Source: Vagococcus lutrae
GTDB taxonomy: Bacteria; Bacillota; Bacilli; Lactobacillales; Vagococcaceae
Reading direction: 5' to 3'
DNA: 64,000 bases
Assembly: GCF_003987555.1 (NCBI RefSeq)
Contig: NZ_NGJW01000006.1
Span: 62,001-126,000, forward strand
This document shows, piece by piece, positions 1 to 8,769 of this stretch. Numbering within the stretch: the stretch's first letter is position 1; every line of letters starts with the position of its first letter. The translations under genes were made by a program, and so were the position numbers. Below the pieces are notes generated by a model. It ran no database searches. It was not told where the DNA came from and saw only the letters and a list, made by a program, of their open reading frames with translations.

Positions 1-549
1 ATTAGAGAAGATATTCGGGCGATTAAGCAGAATGACCCAGCAGCAAGAACGAGTTTGGAAGTCATTTTAACTTATCCTGGAATTCACGCTCTTTGGTTTC
101 ATCGCGTTTCTCATTTTTTATTTAATCATGGCTTTAAATTACTAGCACGGATTAATTCACAAATTTCGCGTTTTATAACTGGGATTGAAATTCATCCTGG
201 TGCTCAAATTGGTCGTCGAGTGTTCATTGATCACGGCATGGGGATAGTGATAGGAGAAACAGCGGTGATAGAAGATGATGTCAAGCTCTATCATGGCGTA
301 ACTTTAGGAGGGACGGGGAAAGAATGTGGTAAACGTCATCCAACTGTTCGAAGAGGAGCGATGATTTCAGCGCATGTCCAAATATTAGGTCCGATTGAAA
401 TTGGGGAATTTGCTAAAATTGGCGCAGCAGCTGTTGTTTTAGAATCGATTCCTGCGTATGCGACAGCCGTTGGTTTACCGGCGAAAGTCGTGCGGATAGA
501 TAAAGAGAAACAAGCTATAGAGGAGGCTAAAAATGATACAACTATATAA
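1..549 (+). CDS. cysE: Serine O-acetyltransferase, 5' end missing
   Basis: Transfers acetyl from acetyl-CoA to L-serine, giving O-acetylserine for cysteine synthesis in the cytoplasm. The frame is open from the first base of the window, so the N-terminus lies upstream; 182 residues are visible. Visible signs are the DPAAR...LEVILTYPG segment typical of CysE, then a left-handed hexapeptide-repeat domain with HPGAQIG, IDHGMGIVIGETA and LGGTGKECGKRHP, which carries the catalytic His and CoA site of the family. The C-terminal tail is short and overlaps cysS by 17 bp, so the two are translationally coupled. Placement before cysS matches the conserved Firmicutes cluster in which cysteine supply and Cys-tRNA charging are made together. 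Confidence 0.95.
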   Translation: MREDIRAIKQNDPAARTSLEVILTYPGIHALWFHRVSHFLFNHGFKLLARINSQISRFITGIEIHPGAQIGRRVFIDHGMGIVIGETAVIEDDVKLYHGVTLGGTGKECGKRHPTVRRGAMISAHVQILGPIEIGEFAKIGAAAVVLESIPAYATAVGLPAKVVRIDKEKQAIEEAKNDTTI

Positions 550-1951
550 TACTTTGACAAGAAAAAAAGAACCTTTTATCCCACAAAATAAAGAAGAAGT
601 CACCATGTATGTGTGTGGTCCGACTGTCTATAACTACATTCATATTGGAAATGCACGAAGCACTGTCGCGTTTGATACGATTCGTCGCTATTTAGAATAT
701 CGCGGTTATCCTGTTAAATATGTTTCAAACTTTACCGATGTCGATGATAAGATTATTCGCACTGCTAAAGAACAGGCGATGTCACCTAAAGACTTAAGCG
801 AAACCTTTATTGAAGCATATCAAGAAGATACAGCTGCTTTAAATGTCCAACCTGCTTGCTGTCATCCAAAAGTAACGGATCACATTGAAGATATTATTGC
901 GTTTATTGAAGAGCTAATGGTTAAAGGTCATGCGTATGAATCGGATGGCGATGTCTATTATCGGACACGTTCTTTTGAAAATTATGGTCAACTAAGTCAC
1001 CAGTCTTTAGATGATTTAGAAATCGGTGCGAGCCAGCGAACAGGCGATGAGCAATTGAAGAAAGAAGACCCGCTAGATTTTGCTCTTTGGAAAAAAGTAG
1101 CAGATGAAAAAGAACTTTCTTGGGAGTCACCTTGGGGGCCGGGTCGCCCTGGTTGGCATATTGAATGCTCTGTCATGGCAACAAAACATTTAGGCAATAC
1201 AATTGATATTCATGGCGGTGGAGAAGACTTACAGTTTCCACATCATGAAAATGAAATTGCGCAGACTGAAGCGAAAACAGGTCAGCCTTTTGCAAAGTAT
1301 TGGCTACATAACGGGTATGTGACAGTGGGCGAGCAACAAGAGAAAATGAGTAAGTCATTAGGTAATTTTGTCACGGCACATGAGCTCTTGAAAAAAGAAG
1401 ACCCACAAGTCATTCGTTTTGCGTTAGCAACGACTCAATATCGTCGACCTATTCCGTTTAATGAAAAAACTTTAGCAAGTGCTAAAAGTAATTTACAACG
1501 TATTCGATTGGCTGTGAAAAACAGTCAATTTCGTTTAGCTACTGCAGCAGAAGCGTTGCCAGATGATGCAGATATGTTAGCTTATATTGAAGAAATAGAG
1601 CAACGGTTTATTCAAGAAATGGATGATGATATTAATACGGCAAATGGTATTACCGTCATTTATGAATTTATTTCATGGATTAATCATTATTTAGAAAAAG
1701 AAGCTGTTTCCGCAGTGGTTTTAAAGACTTTACTAGAACGTTTGACGGTGATGATGACGATTTTTGGAATTGAATTAAATGAAGAAGCCGATACAGAGAG
1801 TGATGAACGAATTGAAGGGTTAATTCAAGAACGTAATGAAGCAAGAGCGAATCGCGATTTTGCTCGAAGTGATGAGATTCGTGATTTGTTAAAAAATGAG
1901 GGGATAGTCTTGGAAGATACAGCACAAGGCACCCGTTGGAGACGTGAGTAA
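533..1951 (+). CDS. cysS: Cysteinyl-tRNA synthetase
   Basis: Class I aminoacyl-tRNA synthetase that charges tRNA-Cys. The 472-residue length is normal. It has the HIGN form of the HIGH motif at residues 37-40, zinc-ligand candidates Cys28 and the Cys in HIECSVMA followed by the FPHHENE histidines, and KMSKS near residue 270. The C-terminal DALR-type helical region binds the tRNA. The ATG start is backed by AGGAGG at 521-526, inside the end of cysE. The stop codon is directly followed by the mrnC start, so cysE-cysS-mrnC-rlmB are one operon. Confidence 0.97.
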   Translation: MIQLYNTLTRKKEPFIPQNKEEVTMYVCGPTVYNYIHIGNARSTVAFDTIRRYLEYRGYPVKYVSNFTDVDDKIIRTAKEQAMSPKDLSETFIEAYQEDTAALNVQPACCHPKVTDHIEDIIAFIEELMVKGHAYESDGDVYYRTRSFENYGQLSHQSLDDLEIGASQRTGDEQLKKEDPLDFALWKKVADEKELSWESPWGPGRPGWHIECSVMATKHLGNTIDIHGGGEDLQFPHHENEIAQTEAKTGQPFAKYWLHNGYVTVGEQQEKMSKSLGNFVTAHELLKKEDPQVIRFALATTQYRRPIPFNEKTLASAKSNLQRIRLAVKNSQFRLATAAEALPDDADMLAYIEEIEQRFIQEMDDDINTANGITVIYEFISWINHYLEKEAVSAVVLKTLLERLTVMMTIFGIELNEEADTESDERIEGLIQERNEARANRDFARSDEIRDLLKNEGIVLEDTAQGTRWRRE

Positions 1952-2365
1952 ATGAGTCAATCAACACAACAGTTTGAATTACTAAATGGTTTAGCGTTAG
2001 CTTATATCGGTGACGCTGTGTATGAGGTGGCGATTCGCGATTATTTGATTCGACAGGGGAATACGAAGCCAAATATGTTGCATCGTAAAGCTACCCGTTA
2101 TGTTTCGGCTAAGGGGCAGGCGTGGTTGATTAAGTCAATGATAGAGGAAGCGATTTTAACCGATAGAGAAGCAGAAATTTATCGACGCGGTCGAAATGCG
2201 AAAAGTCATACAACGGCTAAAAATGCTGACGTGATGACCTATCGTCATTCCACAGGCTTTGAGGCGTTATTTGGGTATTTACATTTGACGGAACAACAGC
2301 AACGCTTAGAGGAATTAGTCGCGTATTGTATTGAAAAAGTGGAGGAAATACATGGTAAAAAATAA
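1952..2365 (+). CDS. mrnC: Mini-ribonuclease III
   Basis: Stand-alone RNase III catalytic domain without a dsRNA-binding domain; in B. subtilis it matures the ends of 23S rRNA. The 137-residue protein has the family segment LAYIGDAVYEVAIRDYL with the metal-binding Asp, and the RRGRNAKSHT stretch. The ATG begins one base after the cysS stop, and the gene overlaps rlmB by 14 bp. This tight packing with an rRNA methyltransferase gene fits a joint role in ribosomal RNA maturation. Confidence 0.95.
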   Translation: MSQSTQQFELLNGLALAYIGDAVYEVAIRDYLIRQGNTKPNMLHRKATRYVSAKGQAWLIKSMIEEAILTDREAEIYRRGRNAKSHTTAKNADVMTYRHSTGFEALFGYLHLTEQQQRLEELVAYCIEKVEEIHGKK

Positions 2366-3134
2366 AAAAAGAATGTCGCGTAATGACAGAGTAGACTCAA
2401 AAGAAAATGAGCAGACGACTGATTTCGTGATGGGGTTTTATGGCGTTTTAGAAGCACTAAAAGAAAAACGCGGCAATAAGGTGTTTATTCAAGAAGATGT
2501 AACAGGACGTCGTTTTGATGAGGTAAAACAGATGGCCACAAAAATGAAAGTACCGGTTCAGTGGGTTCCTAAATCAAAACTGGATAAATTGACGGATCAT
2601 GGTGTGCATCAAGGTGTCGTTTTAGGGGTGACGCCATATGAATACTTGAGCTTAGAGGAACTAATCGAGCAAACTAAAAAAACAGAGCCGTTTTATTTGA
2701 TTTTAGACGGGATTGAAGATCCGCATAATTTTGGTTCTATTTTACGGACGGCCGATGCGACAGGGGTTGACGGTGTGATTATACCTAAACATCGAGCAGT
2801 TGGTATTACGTCAATTGTTTCAAAGACTTCTACGGGAGCTGTTGAGCATATTCCAGTCGCTCGTGTCACAAACTTATCTCAAGCAATCAGTACTTTAAAA
2901 GAGCAAGGGTTTTGGGTGTTTGGTACGGATATGGAAGGCACTGACTATCGTCATTGGCAAGTACAAGGATCGATTGCCTTAGTTATTGGTAATGAAGGAA
3001 AAGGGATTTCACCAGGTTTGAAAAAAGAACTGGATGAAGTTCTTACAATTCCAATGACAGGACACGTACAAAGTTTGAATGCGAGTGTTGCAGCTGGTAT
3101 TATGATGTATGAAGTTTACCGTAAACGTTATTAA
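2352..3134 (+). CDS. rlmB: 23S rRNA 2'-O-ribose methyltransferase, RlmB/TrmH type
   Basis: SPOUT-class methyltransferase, 260 residues, expected to methylate the ribose of a 23S rRNA guanosine using S-adenosylmethionine. An N-terminal substrate-binding domain (FYGVLEAL...) is followed by the catalytic knot with DGIEDPHNFGSILRTA, VIGNEGKGIS and the C-terminal PMTGHVQSLNASVAA segment that forms the cofactor site. An in-frame TTG exists at 2331, but the ATG at 2352 has GGAGG at 2341-2345 at good spacing, so I chose it. It overlaps the end of mrnC and precedes rae1. Confidence 0.94.
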   Translation: MVKNKKRMSRNDRVDSKENEQTTDFVMGFYGVLEALKEKRGNKVFIQEDVTGRRFDEVKQMATKMKVPVQWVPKSKLDKLTDHGVHQGVVLGVTPYEYLSLEELIEQTKKTEPFYLILDGIEDPHNFGSILRTADATGVDGVIIPKHRAVGITSIVSKTSTGAVEHIPVARVTNLSQAISTLKEQGFWVFGTDMEGTDYRHWQVQGSIALVIGNEGKGISPGLKKELDEVLTIPMTGHVQSLNASVAAGIMMYEVYRKRY

Positions 3135-3151
3135 AAAAAGGAGGAGCTGAG

Positions 3152-3673
3152 ATGAAACGCCAAATTTTAATCGTAGATGGCTATAATATGATTGGTGCTT
3201 GGCCGGAATTAGTCAAACTGAAAAATCAAGATAAGCTATCGGACGCGCGAGATTTGCTGCTTTTTGAGTTGTCCAATTACGGCAAGTTTCGTGGGATTGA
3301 AATCGTGGTCGTATTTGATGCTCAGTTTGTACCTGGTATCCAACAAACGTATCAAGAGTTTGAACTGACTGTTGTTTTTACTAAAAAAGACGAAACGGCT
3401 GATAGCTATATTGAACGTGTCGCAGGAGAATGGGCGGCACGTTTTGTCCAAATCACAGTGGCTACGAGTGATTTAGCTGAGCAGTGGTTAGTTTTTTCAA
3501 AAGGAGCTTTGAGAAAGTCGGCCTTTGAATTGTATAAAGACATGCGTGAGACGAAAGAGTCAATTCGTGACGAAGTGATTGAATCACAATATAAGAGATA
3601 CAATCGCAATATTCCGTGGTCGCTGTCAGATATGAAACAACTAGAGTCCTTAAGAGATGATTTATCGAATTAA
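3152..3673 (+). CDS. rae1: NYN-domain ribosome-associated mRNA endonuclease Rae1 (YacP)
   Basis: PIN/NYN-fold nuclease of 173 residues. The B. subtilis homologue enters the ribosomal A site and cleaves translated mRNA. Acidic residues expected for the metal site are visible in IVDGYNMIGAW (N-terminus), VVVFDAQ, ADSYIERVA and TSDLAEQW. The start has a strong AAAGGAGGAGCTGAG upstream. It is the last gene of the cys/rRNA operon and is followed directly by a strong terminator. Confidence 0.92.
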   Translation: MKRQILIVDGYNMIGAWPELVKLKNQDKLSDARDLLLFELSNYGKFRGIEIVVVFDAQFVPGIQQTYQEFELTVVFTKKDETADSYIERVAGEWAARFVQITVATSDLAEQWLVFSKGALRKSAFELYKDMRETKESIRDEVIESQYKRYNRNIPWSLSDMKQLESLRDDLSN

Positions 3674-3720
3674 ACTTAAGTAAAGAAGCTGTGAAAAGTT
3701 TCTTTTACTTAAGTTTTTTT
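3673..3720 (+). terminator. Intrinsic terminator of the cysE-rae1 operon
   Basis: AACTTAAGTAAA pairs with TTTACTTAAGTT around a loop of about 19 bases and is followed by a run of T. It begins at the rae1 stop codon. Confidence 0.9.
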
Positions 3721-3732
3721 TTACGTTACAAT
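3704..3732 (+). promoter_or_regulatory. Promoter of the YeiH-type gene, overlapping the terminator
   Basis: TTTACT, a 17-base spacer and TACAAT lie ahead of the gene at 3763. The -35 hexamer is formed by the 3' arm and the spacer by the T-run of the preceding terminator. Confidence 0.5.
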
Positions 3733-3762
3733 GGATAAGTAAACGATAAAGGAGATGAGATT

Positions 3763-4764
3763 GTGTCACGAGTGAAACAAATAGCACCAGGATTTTTAGC
3801 GTGTTTAGTGATTGCGTTGGTCGCTCAAATGATTGGAAGCCAAGTACCGCAGATAGGGGCAGCGCTTTTTGCTATTTTATTAGGAATGGCGTGTGGTAAT
3901 ACCTTTTTAAATCAAAAAAATTTAGATGTAGGTGTAAAATTTTCTGAGAGTAAATTGCTTGAAATATCCATTGCTTTGACCGGTTTGACGCTCAATGTGA
4001 TGGAAGTCATGGCGATTGGCTGGCATGGTGGACTTTTTATCGTGCTTCAGATGACTCTTACGATTGTGGCGGTTTTTATGCTAGGGCAGTTATTAGGCTT
4101 TACCCGCAAGTTTTCATTATTAATGTGCGCAGGTAACGCTGTTTGTGGCTCATCAGCAATTGGAACGGTGAGTCCGATTCTTGGTGCTGATGAGAAAGAT
4201 AAGGGGATTTCCATTACAACGGTCAATTTGACGGGAACAGTTTTAATGGTGTTTTTACCGATAATGACGGGCTGGTTGTATCAACATGACACTGTCCAAA
4301 CAAGTGCCATGATTGGTGGAACATTACAGTCTATCGGACAAGTCATTGCTTCGGCTAAATTAGTGAATGACGATGTGACGCAGTTTGCGACGGTCTTTAA
4401 ATTGTTACGTATTGTCTTGTTAGTTGTCGTTGCGATGGTATTTGCGAAGATAAATACAGCAGAAGACGGCCCGTTGTTTCGAAAAGAAACAGATAATGTA
4501 ACCAAGCGAGTAGGCATACCCTGGTTTATTTTAACATTTATGATATTATGCTTAGTAGTAACGCTAGTGTCTGTTCCGTCGATAATAAGTGTCGTTGCTA
4601 AAAAAATAAGTAATCAATTTGAGATTATTGCTTTAGCAGGAATTGGCATGCGTGTGAAGTTTAAAGATTTAGTAAGAGAAGGTCCGCGTTCTATGATGTT
4701 TGGCTTGTTGACAGGTGGCATGCAAATAGGCATGGCGTGGCTTTTAATTAAATGGTTGTTTTAA
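3763..4764 (+). CDS. YeiH/UPF0324 family integral membrane protein (putative anion exporter)
   Basis: A 333-residue polytopic membrane protein with about ten hydrophobic segments. It matches the YeiH family, often labelled putative sulfate exporter, although the substrate is not firmly established. Typical family segments are visible: the early GMACGN region, the CAGNAVCGSSAIGTVSPIL stretch in the middle and LAGIGMRVKF near the C-terminus. Translation starts at GTG 3763 behind AAAGGAGATGAG; a TTG two bases earlier is out of frame. It has its own promoter and appears monocistronic. Nothing nearby fixes the substrate; the cysteine genes upstream are only a weak hint at sulfur chemistry. Confidence 0.82.
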   Translation: MSRVKQIAPGFLACLVIALVAQMIGSQVPQIGAALFAILLGMACGNTFLNQKNLDVGVKFSESKLLEISIALTGLTLNVMEVMAIGWHGGLFIVLQMTLTIVAVFMLGQLLGFTRKFSLLMCAGNAVCGSSAIGTVSPILGADEKDKGISITTVNLTGTVLMVFLPIMTGWLYQHDTVQTSAMIGGTLQSIGQVIASAKLVNDDVTQFATVFKLLRIVLLVVVAMVFAKINTAEDGPLFRKETDNVTKRVGIPWFILTFMILCLVVTLVSVPSIISVVAKKISNQFEIIALAGIGMRVKFKDLVREGPRSMMFGLLTGGMQIGMAWLLIKWLF

Positions 4765-4772
4765 AATCTATT

Positions 4773-4801
4773 TTGCGAAAATGTTGGAAATTTGGTATTA
4801 T
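4773..4801 (+). promoter_or_regulatory. Promoter of the yebC gene
   Basis: TTGCGA and TATTAT are separated by 17 bases, about 38 bases before the ATG at 4839. Confidence 0.55.
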
Positions 4802-4838
4802 ATAGAAGGTTTCAATACAAAGAAAGAGGGTGTAGAGA

Positions 4839-5564
4839 ATGGCAGGACATTCCAAGTGGAATAACATCAAAGGCAGAAAAAATGCCCAAGATGCTAAAAG
4901 AGGAAAAATATTCCAAAAATTATCGCGTGAGATATACATGGCAGCAAAGAGTGGTGGACCTGATCCGGCTACAAACCCATCTTTACGATTAGTACTCGAT
5001 AAAGCACGCTCAGCGAATATGCCAAATGATAATATTCAACGTGCGATTAAAAAAGCGACGGCTTCAGGTGCGGGCGAGCATTATGATGAAGTGACTTATG
5101 AAGGTTATGGTCCAGGAGGCGTAGCGATTTTAGTGTATGCTCTAACAGATAATCGAAATCGTACGGCTAGTAACGTGCGTGTTGCCTTTACTCGTAATGG
5201 AGGCTCGCTAGGAGAAACTGGCTCGGTTAGTTATATGTTTGATCGTAAGGGTTATATCGCGATTGAGCGTGAAGGACTAGATATAGATGAAGATACGATG
5301 ATGATGACCGTCTTAGAAGTCGGTGCTGACGATTTACTGACATCAGATGAAGTCTTTGAAATCTATTGCGAGGGAGCTGAGTTTACTAGTGTTCGAGATG
5401 CTTTAGAAGCAGAAGGATTTACCCTAGCTCAAGCTGAGTTAACGATGGTGCCACAAAATGAGATGACCGTTGAAGGCGAAGCATTAGAGAAATTAGAAAA
5501 ACTAGTAGATGCTCTTGAAGAAGACGATGATGTGTCAGATGTTTACACATCTGCTAATTTATAA
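4839..5564 (+). CDS. yebC: YebC/PmpR family protein
   Basis: Cytoplasmic 241-residue protein. The start [14 protein letters not shown] and the [19 protein letters not shown] segment are hallmarks of the YebC/TACO1 family. Members have been described both as DNA-binding regulators and, more recently, as factors that relieve ribosome stalling at proline-rich stretches; the sequence does not separate these roles. The C-terminal part is strongly acidic. The ATG is preceded by AAAGAGGGTG. It is a single-gene transcription unit with its own promoter and terminator. Confidence 0.93.
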   Translation: MAGHSKWNNIKGRKNAQDAKRGKIFQKLSREIYMAAKSGGPDPATNPSLRLVLDKARSANMPNDNIQRAIKKATASGAGEHYDEVTYEGYGPGGVAILVYALTDNRNRTASNVRVAFTRNGGSLGETGSVSYMFDRKGYIAIEREGLDIDEDTMMMTVLEVGADDLLTSDEVFEIYCEGAEFTSVRDALEAEGFTLAQAELTMVPQNEMTVEGEALEKLEKLVDALEEDDDVSDVYTSANL

Positions 5565-5573
5565 AAACAGTCG

Positions 5574-5607
5574 AAAAAACCACAACATTACACGTTGTGG
5601 TTTTTTT
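5574..5607 (+). terminator. Intrinsic terminator after yebC
   Basis: AACCACAAC / GTTGTGGTT stem with a short loop followed by seven T. Confidence 0.92.
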
Positions 5608-5620
5608 GTCGTTTATTGAG

Positions 5621-5638
5621 TTTAGTTTGCGAATCTAT
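5621..5638 (+). promoter_or_regulatory. Candidate competence promoter element before comGA
   Basis: TTTAGTTTGCGAATCTAT lies 38 bases before comGA. It resembles the streptococcal ComX box (TACGAATA) and aligns with TTTATTTTGCGTATTTAT before coiA at 23121-23138, the other competence gene here. An additional TCGTTT lies at the same distance upstream in both. Dependence on a ComX/SigH-type sigma factor is an inference from this shared element. Confidence 0.5.
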
Positions 5639-5676
5639 TAGTTAGATGGGGAAAATAATGAAGAGAGGAGGGAGTT

Positions 5677-6696
5677 ATGAACGTTCAGGAGCAAGTCTAT
5701 CACTTATTAAAAGAAGGGTATAGTCAAAGGATTAGCGATATTTACTTATTTCCTCATCCGAAAGGCTACCAAATTACTTTTCGTCAAAATAATCAACAAC
5801 GTCTTTATCGCCAAATAGATCAGTCATTAGGAGAAAAAGTTTTAGTTCATCTCAAATACTTGGCGGATATGGACGTTGCGGAGAAAAGGCGAATGCAAGT
5901 AGGTTCAGCAACGTATCCTTTAGATGAAAAAGTCGCTCTAAGATTACGTTTTTCTACCGTAGCAGATTATCAAAATCGTGAATCAATGGTTGTTCGCTTT
6001 CTATATACTGCTGAATATGGTGGAACTTTTATCACTTTTTTGCCAAAAATGTATCAAAAATTATTGAAAGAAAGTCGAAAAAGTGGCTTGTATTTATTTT
6101 CAGGGCCAACCGGTTCTGGAAAAACGACGACGATGTATCATTTGGCCCAGCATCTAGCTGAAAATCAGCAAGTGATTACGATTGAAGACCCGGTTGAGAT
6201 GGATCAACCCGAATTTTTACAGTTACAAATTAACGAAGCAATCGAAGCGACATATGAGCGTCTTGTTCAGCTATGTTTACGGCACCGGCCCGATATATTG
6301 ATAGTAGGGGAAATACGTGATGAACAAACTGCTCGAGCTGTTGTAAGAGGCGCATTAACAGGGCATACTATTTTTTCGACGGTTCATGCAAGTGATGGGC
6401 CAGGAGTATGGCTACGTTTGATCGAGCTAGGTGTATCAGCTGAGGAATTGAAACAGTGTCTAAAAGGAGTGACATATCAACGATTATTGCCAATACACTG
6501 CCCATACTGTGAAAAGGGGTGTTCAGGCTACTGCCCGACTAAACAGGTAGGCGTATTATATGATTCTTATTTTTTTGAAAAGAAAGGAGAGGTTCGTGAA
6601 ATATTTCAAGCGAAAGACCGTTGGAACGAACGACTCAAAAAAATCTGGGCTTTGGGCTATATTACAGAAGAAACGTACTTGGCATTTCAACACTAG
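5677..6696 (+). CDS. comGA: Competence pseudopilus assembly ATPase ComGA
   Basis: Cytoplasmic secretion ATPase of the GspE/PilB superfamily that powers assembly of the ComGC pseudopilus for DNA uptake. The 339 residues contain the Walker A loop GPTGSGKTT near residue 147, the Asp-rich region ending ITIEDPVE, the Walker B region ILIVGEIRDEQTA and the His box FSTVHASD. A cysteine cluster HCPYCEKGCSGYC near residue 273 resembles the tetracysteine zinc site of pilus ATPases. The ATG follows AGGAGGGAG. It is the first gene of a tightly overlapping seven-gene operon. Confidence 0.96.
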   Translation: MNVQEQVYHLLKEGYSQRISDIYLFPHPKGYQITFRQNNQQRLYRQIDQSLGEKVLVHLKYLADMDVAEKRRMQVGSATYPLDEKVALRLRFSTVADYQNRESMVVRFLYTAEYGGTFITFLPKMYQKLLKESRKSGLYLFSGPTGSGKTTTMYHLAQHLAENQQVITIEDPVEMDQPEFLQLQINEAIEATYERLVQLCLRHRPDILIVGEIRDEQTARAVVRGALTGHTIFSTVHASDGPGVWLRLIELGVSAEELKQCLKGVTYQRLLPIHCPYCEKGCSGYCPTKQVGVLYDSYFFEKKGEVREIFQAKDRWNERLKKIWALGYITEETYLAFQH

Positions 6697-7708
6697 CGCT
6701 CAGTATCATTTAAAGCGCTCTGCTCGCTATGATTTTGTGTCCTTACTAGCGAAGCTTTTAGAAAATGGTTTTAGCTATCAAGAAAGTTTGTCATTTCTTC
6801 AAAAGATTTGGCCAGAACCCCATCAGTTTATTGAACAATTACAAACCATGTTGAAAAATGGGCATCCGCTATACGAAGGCTTTAAAACACTTGGTTTTTC
6901 TGCACAACAAGTGGCACAGTTGTACTTTGCTGAGAGGCACGGTGATTTTGTGGGGACGTTACATCATGTGGCTAAGCAAATGAGAGATAGCGAGAAACAG
7001 CGACGCAAGTTTTATCAAGTAATGACGTATCCATTGATTCTATTTATATTTTTAATAGGAATGTTTGGTTTTATGCGAGGGGTGTTATTACCACAACTGC
7101 AAACCTCTATTGAAAATCCACGTGATAATTTAGGCGTAAAAGTAATTACCTATGCTCCGACTTTTTTAATCGGGGTGTTACTAGGAGGACTAGTGATTTT
7201 CTTGCTATGTCGTTATATTTTAAGAAATAAAACGGCCTCCCAAAAGATGAACTTATACAGCCGTTTGCCATTGTTGGGCACGTGGCTAACTGACTATGTT
7301 ACCTCTTTTTTTGCTTATGAGTGGGGGAAGTTATTAGTGCTGGGCTTACCACTACGGGATGTTTTTTCGTTGATGAAAGCAGAAGGGAGTACCCCTTTAA
7401 TGAAAGAAATGGGGACGACGTTAAGTCAGGCATTAGAGTCAGGTGAATCGTTGAGTGAGCCATTTCAATCCTGGCATTTTGTTTTACCTGGATTTAAATT
7501 AATTTTATTAGAAGGGGAAGTCACAGGGAAGCTAGGAAAAGAATTGCAAATTTATGGACGCCGCGTGTGGCAACAGTTAATGCGAAAAATAGAAAAAGGG
7601 ATACAGTGGGTTCAACCGCTAGTGTTTATTGTAGTGGCAGTACTGATTATTTCGATTTATGCAGCTATTTTATTGCCAATGTATGATGCAATAGGAGGAA
7701 TGGAGTAA
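6596..7708 (+). CDS. comGB: Competence pseudopilus membrane platform protein ComGB
   Basis: Polytopic GspF/PilC-type inner-membrane platform protein on which the pseudopilus is assembled. Two T2SSF domains are visible: one starting at FVSLLAKLLENGFSYQESL, the second at SFFAYEWGKLLVLGLPL. Three hydrophobic segments lie near YPLILFIFLIGMFGF, FLIGVLLGGLVIFLL and the C-terminal VFIVVAVLIISIYAAILL. The frame is open back to an ATG at 6560, but GTG 6596 has AAAGGAGAGG at 6583-6592 and gives the usual length (370 residues), so I prefer it. Either start overlaps the end of comGA by 100 bp or more. The stop overlaps the comGC start. Confidence 0.93.
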   Translation: MKYFKRKTVGTNDSKKSGLWAILQKKRTWHFNTSAQYHLKRSARYDFVSLLAKLLENGFSYQESLSFLQKIWPEPHQFIEQLQTMLKNGHPLYEGFKTLGFSAQQVAQLYFAERHGDFVGTLHHVAKQMRDSEKQRRKFYQVMTYPLILFIFLIGMFGFMRGVLLPQLQTSIENPRDNLGVKVITYAPTFLIGVLLGGLVIFLLCRYILRNKTASQKMNLYSRLPLLGTWLTDYVTSFFAYEWGKLLVLGLPLRDVFSLMKAEGSTPLMKEMGTTLSQALESGESLSEPFQSWHFVLPGFKLILLEGEVTGKLGKELQIYGRRVWQQLMRKIEKGIQWVQPLVFIVVAVLIISIYAAILLPMYDAIGGME

Positions 7709-8004
7709 TGTTAGCAAAAAAAAAGAAAAAGTATCAAGGCTTTACATTATTAGAAATGCTAGTCGTTATCTTAATCATTAGTTTTTTAGTTATGTTAGTA
7801 ACACCTAAATTAGTCGAACATGGAAAAAAGGCAGAACAGAAAAGTGACGCGGCATTTGAACAAGTTGTTAAAACGCAAATCGAGTTGTATCAATTTAACG
7901 AAACAGATGAAATAAGCGTTGATAATTTAATAAATAAAGGGTATTTAGATAACAAGCAGATAAAGAAAGCACAAGAATTAAACTTATTACAGGGGATTAG
8001 ATGA
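7708..8004 (+). CDS. comGC: Major competence pseudopilin ComGC
   Basis: Major subunit of the competence pseudopilus, 98 residues. It has the class III prepilin signal: a positively charged leader of five lysines, then QG|FTLLEMLVVILIISF, with cleavage by prepilin peptidase expected before the Phe and Glu at mature position 5. The following hydrophobic helix anchors the prepilin in the membrane and later forms the fibre core. The start ATG overlaps the comGB stop by one base. Confidence 0.95.
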   Translation: MLAKKKKKYQGFTLLEMLVVILIISFLVMLVTPKLVEHGKKAEQKSDAAFEQVVKTQIELYQFNETDEISVDNLINKGYLDNKQIKKAQELNLLQGIR

Positions 8005-8456
8005 AGCAACATCATAAGTTCGGAGGCTTTACTCTGCTAGAGGTTTTAATCGTTTTAACATTGACGCTTATCTTAGTAGGGTGGCCTATCATTAGCTATC
8101 AAAAGTGGATGGCACGTTATCACGTGCATGACTTTTGTACTCATTTCGAAACAGTATATAAGCGATGTCAGCAAATGGCGATGTTAACCGGTCGGCCGGC
8201 TCGTTTGAAACTCAATCGGTCAAAAAGATGTATTGAAACAGAAATGGTTGAGTTAACAGGTGATAGAGTTTTTGATAGCTGGGTGGTGCCGTCAGAAGTT
8301 ACCATGCAATCGAACACGACGATTATGTTTAATGGAACGACAGGCAATCTTGCCCATCCTGCTTTAACTGTATACTTTTACAATGAAATCGACAAACAGT
8401 CAATTACTTATACGGTAAACGTGGGGAGTGGGAAACTTGAAAAAAAAGAGAGGTAA
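8001..8456 (+). CDS. comGD: Minor competence pseudopilin ComGD
   Basis: Minor pseudopilin of 151 residues with the prepilin signal GG|FTLLEVLIVLTL after a short basic leader, then a GspH-like globular part. It overlaps comGC by 4 bp and comGE by about 20-30 bp, showing coupled translation. Minor pseudopilins are thought to prime fibre assembly at the membrane. Confidence 0.9.
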   Translation: MKQHHKFGGFTLLEVLIVLTLTLILVGWPIISYQKWMARYHVHDFCTHFETVYKRCQQMAMLTGRPARLKLNRSKRCIETEMVELTGDRVFDSWVVPSEVTMQSNTTIMFNGTTGNLAHPALTVYFYNEIDKQSITYTVNVGSGKLEKKER

Positions 8457-8769
8457 TATAGGATTTCAGGGGTTTATTCTACTGGAAAGTTCAATCAGCT
8501 TGGGTATTTTATGTTTGGTAATGCTCAGTTTGTTACCTATTATCGTTCAAATGAAAGAACAGACGGCAAAGTGGCAAAGAAGGACTGACGCTGCTCGTTT
8601 GGGCTATGAAAGTAGTCAACGGCTGATGAAAGAAGATAATGTGCATACAACTATTACAAATGACGGAAGACAATATCATATTCAAGCGAGTATTGGCAGT
8701 CATGAAAAGGGGCGGATAATGATTGAAACTCATTCCCCAGTAGAGAAGTGGCTTATTTATGAAAAATAG
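8437..8769 (+). CDS. comGE: Minor competence pseudopilin ComGE
   Basis: About 110 residues. A basic leader (LKKKRGNIGFQ) is followed by G|FILLESSISLGILCLVML, a prepilin-like signal with Glu at mature position 5. Two starts are possible: GTG 8428 and TTG 8437. The TTG lies eight bases after GGGGAG and is my choice, with modest certainty. The assignment rests on operon position as well as the signal, because ComGE sequences are poorly conserved. Confidence 0.8.
   Translation: MKKKRGNIGFQGFILLESSISLGILCLVMLSLLPIIVQMKEQTAKWQRRTDAARLGYESSQRLMKEDNVHTTITNDGRQYHIQASIGSHEKGRIMIETHSPVEKWLIYEK

Noticed and set aside
6560-6595. Earlier ATG start for comGB
   Set aside because: GTG 6596 has AAAGGAGAGG in front and gives the usual protein length; 6560 has no ribosome site.
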